NCBI GenBank assembly: GCA_023101725.1
Contig: JALJCO010007904.1
Coordinates: forward strand, 146,001-210,000
Source of the DNA: Atherinomorus stipes
Lineage: Eukaryota > Chordata > Actinopteri > Atheriniformes > Atherinidae
Length of the DNA: 64,000 nt
Reading direction: 5' to 3'
Shown here: one piece after another, positions 1 through 47,700 of the stretch
How the letters are laid out: each line of letters starts with the position of its first letter
Numbering within the stretch: the stretch's first letter is position 1
Program-made: the position numbers and the translations under genes
Notes under the pieces: generated by a model
Seen by the model: only the letters and a program-made list of their open reading frames with translations
Told to the model about the DNA's origin: nothing
Databases searched by the model: none

Positions 1-51
1 TAAAGCACTTTGAATTGTCCCGTACATGAAATGTGCTGCACAAATAAACTT
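1..51 (+). mobile_element. 3' tail of an L2-type LINE
   Basis: The sequence taaagcactttgaattgtcc onward matches the L2 3' end at 30121-30175 with only a few differences, including the terminal caaataaacttgccttg. Only the tail is in the window. It runs straight into a Tc1-like element end. Confidence 0.75.
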
Positions 52-172
52 GCCTTGTGTTATCTTTGTCCCACATTTAAATTTGTTTGATGATCTGAAA
101 CATAAATGTTTGATAAACATGCAAAAAATAAGAAATCAGGAAGGAGGCAAACACGTTTTCACACAACTGTAA
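50..172. mobile_element. solo end of a Tc1-like transposon
   Basis: Positions 50-172 match the right end of the Tc1-like element at 30516-32131, including ttgtgttatctttg and the terminal cacacaactgta. The rest of the element is missing, so this is a truncated terminal inverted repeat. Confidence 0.75.
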
Positions 173-314
173 ATCATGACCTCTGCTGTCATTATTTATC
201 CATCAGGAGATGCAGAAAACAAGATTTCATATCTAAAAGCCATGTCATCCAGCCGACGGCTCATTTCCAAGCTCTGCTCCTGGAGAAACATGGGACATGA
301 AACCAACACTTATG

Positions 315-1412
315 GACCTTTTCCACCAGCACAGTTCAGCTCAACTCACCTAAACTCAACTCAACTCGGCTTGGTAGCTTTTCAATTACAATCCATAACC
401 CCGACCACAAGTGGGCGGGGTAAGAATGACGCTGCTGCAACGTAAACAGCAGCAACGGTTCACACTCCTTACCAGTAGGTGGCGGTAACGCACCTCATTA
501 ATTGTTAGTAGCTGCCAGTAAAAACAGCAACAGAGGGAAAAAACAAGAAGTATGAGGAGAAAGTAACATGGGAGGGATGGATGACATCATCACTGACACA
601 GGTTGAGGAAGAATTCATGTGGCATAGGTGGAAGCAATCTGGCCTTATAATCTGATGATCCCAAGATCAAATTGCTTTTCAGCCAAGTTAAATTCTTTTT
701 TTCTCTCCACGATCTTGTTGCGAATCTGAAATCACTCCCTCACGAGCTCACATCTATCTATCTATCTGTACATTAACAATAAAGTCTTCCAAATCTGAAC
801 CTTTTTATTTATTTATTAACCAGGAAAAGTCCCATTGAGATTAAAAACCTCTTTTACTAAGGAGTCCTGGCCAAGAGGCAGTGACCATAAGAATAAGCAG
901 AATCTGAATCCATCTATTTCAACAAGATTGTGGAGAAAAAAAAATATTGTATGGCAGAATAGGGAATTGAACCCACAACTTTAGGGTTGATAGGCAAGGC
1001 AATCACCCTTCCATCTACACCACATGACTGCTTCAAATTCTTGTGCAAATAATGAAATCATCCGTTCCTCCCTGATCACTTCTTCTCCTTCTGCTTCTTC
1101 CTCTGTTGCTGTTTTTACCGGCGGCTACTAACAATTAATGAGTTACGTTACCGCCATCTACTGGGAGGGCGTGTGAACTGTCACTCATTTAATGATGTCA
1201 CTCTCTGACCCTGACATCTGATTGGCTAACCCCTTGGCCAATAGGTGGCATGCAGTGAGATGACGTCAGACATAGCTGCTTCAGCAGGCTCAGAACCTCA
1301 CAGAGCAGGTACAGAAACTGTATCATCTCAGCCCGGAAACCCCCCAGTAGAAAAGCCCAAAAACCGAGGCGAGGTGAGGTGAGCAGAAAAGGGATGGTGG
1401 AAAAGGAGCAAA
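315..1412. mobile_element. fold-back DNA element with long imperfect inverted repeats
   Basis: Two stretches are inverted copies: 458-535 (accagtaggtggcggtaacg, then attaattgttagtagc) and 1085-1180. Outer parts also pair: 317-390 (cttttccaccagcac) against 1330-1412 (gatggtggaaaagg). No transposase is visible. Between the arms is ordinary AT-rich sequence plus a tRNA-like SINE head near 950-1030. The superfamily is unknown; exact ends are not defined because the arms are imperfect. Confidence 0.6.
945..1032 (-). mobile_element. tRNA-derived SINE head
   Basis: Read on the minus strand the stretch has an A-box-like tggtgtagatggaagggtg and a B-box-like gggttcaattcc about 40 nt later. It is too diverged for a tRNA gene and lies inside the fold-back element. 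Confidence 0.45.
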
Positions 1413-1499
1413 AGACCGTCCTCTAAACAAGTAGTTGGGTCCTATATAACAGACAGGGACTACTTTTTGTCAAGAGCTAACTATGAATCTAAGCCAGGG

Positions 1500-1740
1500 G
1501 AGGCCAGTTTGGTCCTAGGAACAAACCCGATTTCAGTTAAATGGATCCAACAAGCAAAGTTTTCTTCAGTGACTCATTGACTTTATTCCAGTGTGTTGAA
1601 ACAGGGAACATGGAAAACTTGCAGGCCTGCAGCTCTCTGGGACCAAGTTTACCTACCGCTGATCTAACCCAACAAGAAAAAAACGTAGAGGTTCCCCTAG
1701 GCTCCATCCTGGGACACCTGCTGTTAAACACCTGCATGCC
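1500..1740 (+). pseudogene. L2 LINE reverse-transcriptase relic, part 1
   Basis: The stretch at 1675-1735 translates to VPLGSILGHLL, a decayed form of the L2 motif GVPQGSILGPLLF seen intact at 24158-24200. The relic stops at a CA microsatellite and a Tc1-like insertion, and its continuation (VDDT, then FLNFL) appears at 4285-4440. Confidence 0.6.
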
Positions 1741-1745
1741 TCCAC

Positions 1746-1950
1746 TCACTCAAACACACACACACACACACACACACACAAATAAATACAAACATACACA
1801 CACACACGCACACACACACACACACAAATAAATACAAACATACACACACACACGCACACACACACACAAATAAATACAAACATACACACACAAATAAATA
1901 CAAACATACACACACTCAAACACACACACACGCACACACACACACACACA
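1746..1950. repeat. (CA)n microsatellite with aaataaatacaaacata interruptions
   Basis: Runs of CA alternate with copies of aaataaatacaaacata over about 200 bp. The open frames on both strands here are made of the repeat only. Confidence 0.95.
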
Positions 1951-2154
1951 GGTACTACCCAAAAAATTAGAATATCCTGAAAAAGTTCTTGTATGTCTGT
2001 AATTCAACTAAAAGGTGAAATTTACGTATTCTATAGATAAATAACATACAAATCAATATATTTAAAGCTTTCGTTTGTTTGGATGTTGCTGATTAGAAGT
2101 TGCAGCTTTAGAAAACCTAAAATTCTGAAACTCAAAATTTAGAATATTGCTTAA

Positions 2155-2258
2155 TATTGGGGAGTGGATAGCCCAGTGGTAGCGTCGTGGGCTTGGGCGC
2201 GACACGACACGACCCCTGGGTGTACCACTGTGGACCCCTGAGCAAGGTCCTTAACCTT
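2155..2258 (+). mobile_element. tRNA-derived SINE head inside the Tc1-like element
   Basis: It shows gatagcccagtggtagcg (A-box-like) and a later ccctgagcaaggtccttaac, the head and body phrase common to fish tRNA-derived SINEs. It leads directly into the 31-bp minisatellite. Confidence 0.55.
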
Positions 2259-3352
2259 AAGGATGCTAGCAGCTTTAACCCAGCGTGGCATGAATGCTAG
2301 CAGCTTTAACCCACCGTGGCATGAATGCTAGCAGCTTTAACCCGGCGTGATATGGATGCTAGCAGCTTTAACCCGGCGTGGCATGGATGCTAGCAGCTTT
2401 AACCCGGCGTGGCATGAATACTAGCAGCTTCAACCCGGCGTGGCATGAATGCTAGCAGCTTTAACCCGCCGTGGCATGGATGCTAGCAGCTTTAACCCAG
2501 CGTGGCATGAATGCTAGCAGCTTTAACCCGCCGTGGCATGGATGCCAGCAGCTTTAACCCGGCGTGGCATGGTTGCTAGCAGCTTTAACCCGGCGTGGCA
2601 TGGATGCTAGCAGCTTTAACCCGGCGTGGCATGAATGCTAGCAGCTTTAACCCGGCGTGGCATGAATGCTAGCAGCTTCAACCCGGCGTGGCATGGATGC
2701 TAGCAGCTTTAACCCGGCGTGGCATGAATGCTAGCAGCCTTTAAACCGGCGTGGCATGGATGCTACCAGCTATAACCCGGCGTGTAGCAGCTTTTACCCA
2801 GCGTGGCATGGATGCTAGCAGCTTTAACCCCGCGTGGCACGGATGCCACCAGCTTTAACCCCGTGTGGCACGGATGCTAGCAGCTTTAACCCGGCGTGGC
2901 ATGGATGTTACCAGCTTTAACCCGTCGTGGCATGAATGTTAGCAGCTTTAACCCGGCATGGCATGAATGCTAGCAGCTTTAACCCGGCATGGCATGAATG
3001 TTAGCAGCTTTAACCCGGCATGGCATGAATGCTAGCAGCTTTAACCCGGCGTGGCATGGATGTTACCAGCTTTAACCCGTCGTGGCATGAATGTTAGCAG
3101 CTTTAACCCGGCATGGCATGAATGCTAGCAGCTTTAACCCGGCGTGGCATGGATGCTAGCAGCTTTAACCCGGTGTGGCATGGATGGTAGCAGCTTTAAC
3201 CCCGCGTGGCATGGATGCTAGCAGCTTTAACCCCGCGTGGCATGGATGCTAGCAGCTTTAACCCGGCGTGGCATGGATGCTAGCAGCTGTAACCCGGCGT
3301 GGCATGGATGCTAGCAGCTTTAACCCGGCGTGGCATGGATGCTAGCAGCTTG
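2258..3352. repeat. 31-bp minisatellite, about 35 copies
   Basis: The unit is near atggatgctagcagctttaa followed by cccggcgtggc. Variants (tgttaccagc, cccgcgtgg, ggcatggc) recur in blocks, which suggests higher-order duplication. It lies entirely between the termini of the Tc1-like element. Confidence 0.95.
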
Positions 3353-3419
3353 CGGCATATCTCAGCTGTTATGGAAGACCAACATGCTTCCATCACAGCC
3401 TTGAGCTCTTCTTTATTGT

Positions 3420-3900
3420 TTGCTCTCTTCCCGTTCAGCTTTCTCTGACGATGTCCCACATGTTTTCAATGGGGTTCAGGTCAGGTGGGTTTGCGGGCCA
3501 ATCCAGCATGGTGATCCATGGTTGCTGAAGCAGGATTTGGTAGTTTTGGCAGTGTGGGCAGGTGCCAAGTCCTGCTGGAAGATGAAGTCTGCATCCTCAT
3601 ACAGCTGGTCCACTGAAGCAAGCATGAAGGTGTCCAAAATGTCCTGGTAGACGGCTGCATTGATGCTGGACTTGATGAAGCTCACAGGTCCATTCCTTAT
3701 GAAGTCCTCCACACTTTCCTGACCATCTTCTCCAGGCTGCTGTCAGCCCTCCGGCTTCTCCACCGTTTTCTTCCACACTTCTTCCTTCCACTTAACTGTC
3801 CATTAATGTACTTTGAGACACTCTGAGAACATCCAGCTTCTTTTCTATCACTTTTTGTGTCTTTCCACCTTGTGCAGGGAGTCAATGATGGTTTTCTGCA
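3420..3900 (-). pseudogene. Tc1-like transposase fragment
   Basis: The minus-strand frame at 3476-3712 contains NAAVYQDILDTFM and FIFQQDLAPAHTAK, the catalytic-domain region around the second acidic residue (QQDLAPAH) of Tc1 transposases. The next stretch toward lower coordinates keeps the pattern of the NPIE-MWD region, but out of frame. It is not functional. Confidence 0.8.
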
Positions 3901-4253
3901 CAACTGTCAGATCAGCATCTTCCCCATGATTGTGAATTCTTCTAAACCAACACAGAGACTTTTTAAAGGCTCAGGGTACTTATGGAGGTGTTTGGATTAC
4001 TGACCTGATTAGAATGTGACACTTTGAACCTACAATACTGGAGCTTTTCACAAGATTCTCATTTTTAGAGTTTTTGAATTTGAGGTTTTCTAAAGCTGCA
4101 ACTTCTAATCAGCAACATCCAAACAAAAAAAAGCTTGAAATATATTGATTCACATATTATTTATCTATACAATATGTAAATTCTACCTTTTAAGTTGAAT
4201 TGCAGACATAGAAGAAGTTTTTCAGGATATTCTAATTTTTTGGGTAGTACCTG

Positions 4254-4560
4254 TACATACATATATATATATCATATACTGTATATACACCATAATAACT
4301 ATGTTGATGATACAAATTTACAAAACCATCTCACCAGGAGACTACAGTCAGATCCACACACTGATCAGATTAAAAGTCAGATGTTCCTGAACTTTCTTCA
4401 CTAAAATGAAGACAGACATAAAATAATAATAGTTTTGGTATCCTAAGAAGAAAAATGATTAGCCAGCGCTTGCCAATGCAAACACTGAATGTATCAACAG
4501 AAAGCTTAGAATCTCTTCTTTTAACAGAAAAAAAACATTTGTTTCTATCTTTTTCCGTTC
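4254..4560 (+). pseudogene. L2 LINE reverse-transcriptase relic, part 2
   Basis: The stretch at 4287-4330 translates to NNYVDDTN, a decayed YADDTQ box, and 4380-4440 to FLNFLH.NED, a decayed FLQLN-DKTE motif. This is the continuation of the relic at 1500-1740, split by a microsatellite and the Tc1-like element. Confidence 0.6.
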
Positions 4561-4564
4561 TTTA

Positions 4565-4757
4565 GTAATCTGCAGTCCACCAGGCAGTGAGGACGCTCAA
4601 CTCCCTCCCTGCTCTGTCCCCACTGCCCCCCCTCCCCCTCCCCTCATTGACTCTGCCTGCTCACAATCTCACCTACATCAGGACTGCACCCCTCCCTTCA
4701 TTATCACCGTGGCACCAGTTCAACACTGCAGAACATTGTACTAAATGGTACTACTAC
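4565..4757 (+). mobile_element. 3' region of a second LINE
   Basis: The stretch reads as the end of a LINE ORF (RTLNSLPALSPLP), followed by 3'-UTR-like sequence with cagttcaacactgcagaac. It continues into a 52-bp satellite, and an AT-rich tail resumes at 7700-7770. LINE identity is inferred; no reverse-transcriptase motif is present. Confidence 0.4.
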
Positions 4758-7700
4758 ATATTACACTATTGCATCATCAGGACTGCTACTCAGTTACTCT
4801 GCATATGTATTATTGCACTATTGCATCATCAGGACTGATGCTCAGTTACTCTGCATATGTATTATTGCACTATTGCATCATCAGGACTGATGCTCAGTTA
4901 CTCTGCATTTGTATTATTGCACTATTGCATCATCAGGACTGCTGCTCAGTTACTCTGCATATGTATTATTGCACTATTGCATCATCAGGACTGCTGCTCA
5001 GTTACTCTGCATATGTATTATTGCACTATTGCATCATCAGGACTGATGCTCATTTTACTCTGCATATGTATTATTGCACTATTGCATCATCAGGACTGAT
5101 GCTCAGTTACTCTGCATATGTTTTATTGCACTATTGCATCATCAGGACTGATGCTCAGTTACTCTGCATATGTTTTATTGCACTATTGCATCATCAGGAC
5201 TGCTGCTCAGTTACTCTGCATATGTATTATTGCACTATTGCATCATCAGGACTGCTGCTCAGTTACTCTGCATATGTATTATTGCACTATTGCATCATCA
5301 GGACTGATGCTCATTTTACTCTGCATATGTATTATTGCACTATTGCATCATCAGGACTGATGCTCAGTTACTCTGCATATGTTTTATTGCACTATTGCAT
5401 CATCAGGACTGATGCTCAGTTACTCTGCATATGTTTTATTGCACTATTGCATCATCAGGACTGCTGCTCAGTTACTCTGCATATGTATTATTGCACTATT
5501 GCATCATCAGGACTGATGCTCAGTTACTCTGCATATGTATTATTGCACTATTGCATCATCAGGACTGATGCTCAGTTACTCTGCATATGTATCTTTGCAC
5601 TATTGCATCATCAGGACTGATGCTCAGTTACTCTGCATATGTATCTTTGCACTATTGCATCCATCAGGACTGATGCTCAGTTACTCTGCATATGTATTAT
5701 TGCACTATTGCATCCACCAGGACTGATGCTCAGTTACTCTGCATATGTATTATTGCACTATTGCATCATCAGGACTGCTGCTCAGTTACTCTGCATATGT
5801 ATTATTGCACTATTGCATCATCAGGACTGATGCTCAGTTACTCTGCATATGTATTATTGCACTATTGCATCATCAGGACTGATGCTCAGTTACTCTGCAT
5901 ATGTATCTTTGCACTATTGCATCATCAGGACTGCTGCTCAGTTACTCTGCATATGTATTATTGCACTATTGCATCATCAGGACTGATGCTCAGTTACTCT
6001 TCATATGTATTATTGCACTATTGCATCATCAGGACTGATGCTCAGTTACTCTGCATATGTATCTTTGCACTATTGCATCATCAGGACTGATGCTCAGTTA
6101 CTCTGCATATGTATTATTGCACTATTGCATCATCAGGACTGATGCTCAGTTACTCTGCATATGTATTATTGCACTATTGCATCCATCAGGACTGATGCTC
6201 AGTTACTCTGCATATGTATTATTTCACTATTGCATCCACCAGGACTGATGCTCAGTTACTCTGCATATGTTTTATTGCATTATTGCATCATCAGGACTGC
6301 TGCTCAGTTACTCTGCATATGTATTATTGCACTATTGCATAATCAGGACTGCTGCTCATTTTACTCTGCATATGTATTATTGCACTATTGCATCATCAGG
6401 ACTGCTGCTCAGTTACTCTGCATATGTATTATTGCACTATTGCATCATCAGGACTGATGCTCAGTTACTCTGCATATGTATCTTTGCACTATTGCATCCA
6501 TCAGGACTGCTGCTCATTTTACTCTGCATATGTATTATTGCACTATTGCATCATCAGGACTGCTGCTCAGTTACTCTGCATATGTATTATTGCACTATTG
6601 CATCATCAGGACTGATGCTCAGTTACTCTGCATATGTATTATTGCACTATTGCATCATCAGGACTGATGCTCAGTTACTCTGCATATGTATCTTTGCACT
6701 ATTGCATCCATCAGGACTGATGCTCAGTTACTCTGCATATGTATTATTGCACTATTGCATCCACCAGGACTGATGCTCAGTTACTCTGCATATGTTTTAT
6801 TGCACTATTGCATCATCAGGACTGATGCTCAGTTACTCTGCATATGTTTTATTGCACTATTGCATCCTCAGGACTGCTGCTCAGTTACTCTGCATATGTA
6901 TTATTGCACTATTGCATCATCAGGACTGATGCTCAGTTACTCTGCATATGTATCTTTGCACTATTGCATCCATCAGGACTGATGCTCAGTTACTCTGCAT
7001 ATGTATTATTGCACTATTGCATCCACCAGGACTGATGCTCAGTTACTCTGCATATGTTTTATTGCACTATTGCATCATCAGGACTGATGCTCAGTTACTC
7101 TGCATATGTTTTATTGCACTATTGCATCCTCAGGACTGATACTCAGTTACTCTGCATATGTATTATTGCACTATTGCATCATCAGGACTGATGCTCAGTT
7201 ACTCTGCATATGTATTATTGCACTATTGCATCCATCAGGACTGATGCTCAGTTTACTCTGCATATGTATCTTTGCACTATTGCATCCATCAGGACTGATG
7301 CTCAGTTACTCTGCATATGTTTTATTGCACTATTGCATCATCAGGACTGATGCTCAGTCACTGCATATGTATTATTGCACTATTGCATACATCAGGACTG
7401 ATGCTCAGTTTACTCTGCATATGTATTATTGCACTATTGCATCATCAGGACTGATGCTCAGTTACTCTGCATATGTTTTATTGCACTATTGCATCATCAG
7501 GACTGATGCTCAGTTACTCTGCATATATATTATTGCACTATTGTATCCTCAGGACTGCTGCTCAGTTACTCTGCATATATATTATTGCACTATTGCATCC
7601 ATCAGGACTGCTGCTCAGTTACTCTGCATATGTATTATTGCACTATTGCATCATCAGGACTGATGCTCAGTTTACTCTGCATATGTATTATTGCACTATT
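4757..7700. repeat. 52-bp satellite, about 56 copies
   Basis: The unit is near attattgcactattgcatca, tcaggactgatgctcagtta, ctctgcatatgt. Variants catccatcagg, catccaccagg, tgtatctttgc and tcattttactc recur in ordered blocks (compare 5640-5740 with 6170-6260 and 6690-6790), showing higher-order duplication. The long frames across it are repeat by-products. Confidence 0.97.
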
Positions 7701-7902
7701 ACCACCGGGCGGATTTGTATCTTTTTTATATTCTGCTTTGTAGTTTATTATATTTTATCAAAAGCACCGTGGGGGGGTCGAGTGACATGTAATTTAATCT
7801 GTGTTGTATGTCCAACATGCAGCCCATTTGACAAAGTTGAAGTTGAGACTGTGACTGAGGGAGCAGGCGCGGTTTTCACCGTCCAGGTGTGTGCAGTGTT
7901 AC

Positions 7903-44357
<36,455 letters not shown>

Positions 44358-44726
44358 CTGGAACAGCAACAGGACACGTCAGGAGCTTCTTTACCTGTTC
44401 TGACTAACAAATCAGAGCACACAAACTAAAGCTGGTCCTGACACAACCGTGGGGGCGGGGTTCCATCTACACGGTTACAGAAAGCGGTGCTGTATCGAGA
44501 ACACCTAAAATCACCTCCCATTTAAAGACGTTATATAAGAATTTTCTTTGATGAATGTTTGCAATATACAGTAAGATTGGATTCACAAACACAAACAATT
44601 CACAGCTTCACATGCTGGACTTCATGAGAGAACAGATCCAGGAAATGCCCACGCAGACAGACGTCACGACAACACAAGGACAAGCTCCGTGACTGCCAAC
44701 GCACCTGTACTGGTACACAACCAGGA
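44358..44726. other. intronic sequence upstream of trpm1 segment 1, nothing recognised
   Basis: No exon with the expected N-terminal residues of TRPM1 and no ATG-led frame joining segment 1 were found in this stretch. Confidence 0.5.
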
Positions 44727-47700
44727 ATGTCAATGAAGGTTTACTGGGACGGAACCAGAAATGTCAATGCATCTTTACTGGGACAGAACCAGAAATGTCA
44801 ATGCATCTTTATTGGGACAGAACCAGAAATGTCAATGCATCTTTACTGGGACGGAACCAGGAATGTCAATGCACCTTTACTGGGACAGAACCAGGAATGT
44901 CAATGCACCTTTACTGGGAAAGAACCAGGAATGTCAATGCATCTTTACTGGGACAGAACCAGGAATGTCAATGTAAGTTTACTGGGACGGAACCAGGAAT
45001 GTCAATGTAGGTTTACTGGGATGGAACCAGGAATGTCAATGTAAGTTTACTGGGACGGAACCAGGAATGTCAATGTAGGTTTACTGGGATGGAACCAGGA
45101 ATGTCAATGCACCTTTACTGGGAAAGAACCAGAAATGTAAATGAACGTTTACTAGGACGGAACCAGGAATGTAAATGAACGTTTACTGGGACGGAACCAG
45201 AAATGTATATGAACGTTTACTGGGACAAAACCAGAAATGTCAATGCACCTTAACTGGGACGGAACCAGAAATGTCAATGCACCTTTACTGGGACGGAACC
45301 AGGAATGTCAATGAATGTTTACTGGGACAGAACCGGAAATGTCAATGCATCTTTACTGGGACAGAACCAGGAATGTCAATGAACATTTACTGGGACGGAA
45401 CCAGAAATGTCAATGCACCTTTACTGGGACAGAACCAGGAATGTAAATGAACGTTTACTGGGACAAAACCAGAAATGTCAATGCACCTTTAGGGGGACGG
45501 AACCAGGAATGTCAATGAACGTTTACTGGGACGGAACCAGGAATGTCAATGAACGTTTACCGGGACGGAACCAGGAATGTTTATGCACCTTTACTGGGAC
45601 GGAACCAGAAATGTCAATAAACGTTTACTGGGACGGAACCAGAAATGTCAATGCATCTTTACTGGGACAGAACCAGGAATGTCAATGAACGTTTACTGGG
45701 ACAAAACCAGAAATGTCAATGCACCTTTAGGGGGACGGAACCAGGAATGTCAATGAACGTTTACTGGGACGGAACCAGAAATGTCAATGCACCTTTACTG
45801 GGACGGAACCAGGAATGTCAATGAACATTTACCGGGACGGAACCAGGAATGTTTATGCACCTTTACTGGGACGGAACCAGAAATGTCAATGCACCTTTAC
45901 TGGGACAGAACCAGGAATGTAAATGAACGTTTACTGGGACAAAACCAGAAATGTCAATGCACCTTTAGGGGACGGAACCAGGAATGTCAATGCATCTTAA
46001 CTGGGACAGAACCAGGAATGTCAATGCACCTTTACTGGGACGGAACCAGAAATGTCAATAAACGTTTACTGGGACGGAACCAGGAATGTAAATGAACGTT
46101 TTTCTGGGATGGAACCAGGAATGTTAATGAACGTTTACTGGGACGGAACCAGAAATGTCAATGAATGTTCACTGGGACGGAACCAGAAAGGTCAATGCAC
46201 CTTTACTGGGACGGAACCAGGAATGTCAATGAACGTTTACCGGAACATAACCAGGAATGTTTATGCACCTTTACTGGGACAGAACCAGAAATGTCAATGC
46301 ACCTTTACTGGGACGGAACCAGGAATGTAAATGAACGTTTTTCTGGGAAGGAACCAGGAATGTCAATGAATGTTTACTGGGACGGAACCAGGAATGTCAA
46401 TGAACGTTTACTGGGACGGAACCAGGAATGTCAATGAACATTTACTGGGACGGAACCAGGAATGTCAATGAATGTTTACTGGGACGGAACCAGGAATGTC
46501 AATGAATGCTTACTGGGATGGAACCAGGAATGTCAATGATCGTTAACTGGGACGGAACCAGGAATGTCAATGAATGTTTACTGGGACGGAACCAGGAATG
46601 TCAATGAACGTTTACTGGGACGGAACCAGGAATGTCAATGATCGTTTACTGGGACGGAACCAGGAATGTCAATGATCGTTTACTGGGACGGAACCAGGAA
46701 TGTCAATGAATGTTTACTGGGAAGGAACCAGGAATGTCAATGAACGTTTTTCTGGGATGGAACCAGGAATGTCAATGAACATTTACTGGGACGGAACCAG
46801 GAATGTAAATGAACGTGTTTCTGGGACGGAACCAGGAATGTCAATGAATGTTTACTGGGACGGAACCAGGAATGTCAATGATCGTTTACTGGGACGGAAC
46901 CAGAAATGTCAATGAATGTTTACTGGGAAGGAACCAGGAATGTCAATGAATGTTTACTGGGACAGAACCAGGAATGTCAATGATCGTTTACTGTGACGGA
47001 ACCAGGAATGTCAATGAATGTTTACCGGGACGGAACCAGGAATGTCAATGAATGTTTACTGGGACGGAACCAGGAATGTCAATGATCGTCTACTGGGACG
47101 GAACCAGGAATGTCAATGAATGTTTACTGGGACGGAACCAGGAATGTCAATGAACGTTTACTGGGACGGAGCCAGGAATGTTAATGCATCTCTACTGGGA
47201 CGGAACCAGGAATGTCAATGCACCTTTACTGGTACAGAACCAGGAATGTTAATGAACCTTTACTGGGACAGAACCAGGAATGTCAATGCACCTTTACTGG
47301 GACTGAATCAGGAATGTCAATGCACCTTTACTGGGACGGAACCAGGAATGTCAATGCACGTTTACTGGGAACGAACCAGGAATGTTACTGCAACTTTACT
47401 GGGACGGAACCAGGAATGTCAATTAACATTTACTGGGACGGAACCAGGAATGTCAATGCACCTTTACTGGGACAGAACCAGGAGTGTCAATGAACGTTTA
47501 CTGGGACAGAACCAGGAATGCCAATAAACGTTTACTGGGACAGAACCAGGAATGTCAATGAACATTTACTGGGACGGAACCAGGAATGTCAATGCACCTT
47601 TACTGGGACAGAACCAGGAGTGTCAATGAACGTTTACTGGGACAGAACCGGGAATGCCAATAAACGTTTACTGGGACAGAACCAGGAATGTCAATGAACG

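Larger units (their letters stand above)
1951..4253 (-). mobile_element. Tc1/mariner-like transposon, decayed, with an internal minisatellite
   Basis: Terminal inverted repeats are clear: ggtactacccaaaaaattag at 1951 and its reverse complement ending near 4253. The pairing extends about 150-200 bp inward (cagcaacatccaaac near 4110 against ggatgttgctgattag at 2083). The minus strand carries transposase remnants at 3420-3900. Between the left terminus and the transposase are a SINE head and a 31-bp minisatellite. The element interrupts an L2 relic. Confidence 0.85.

Noticed and set aside
4745..5620. A 291-codon frame with regular cysteines across the 52-bp satellite
   Set aside because: The pattern repeats every 52 bp through all three frames; nothing unique is encoded.
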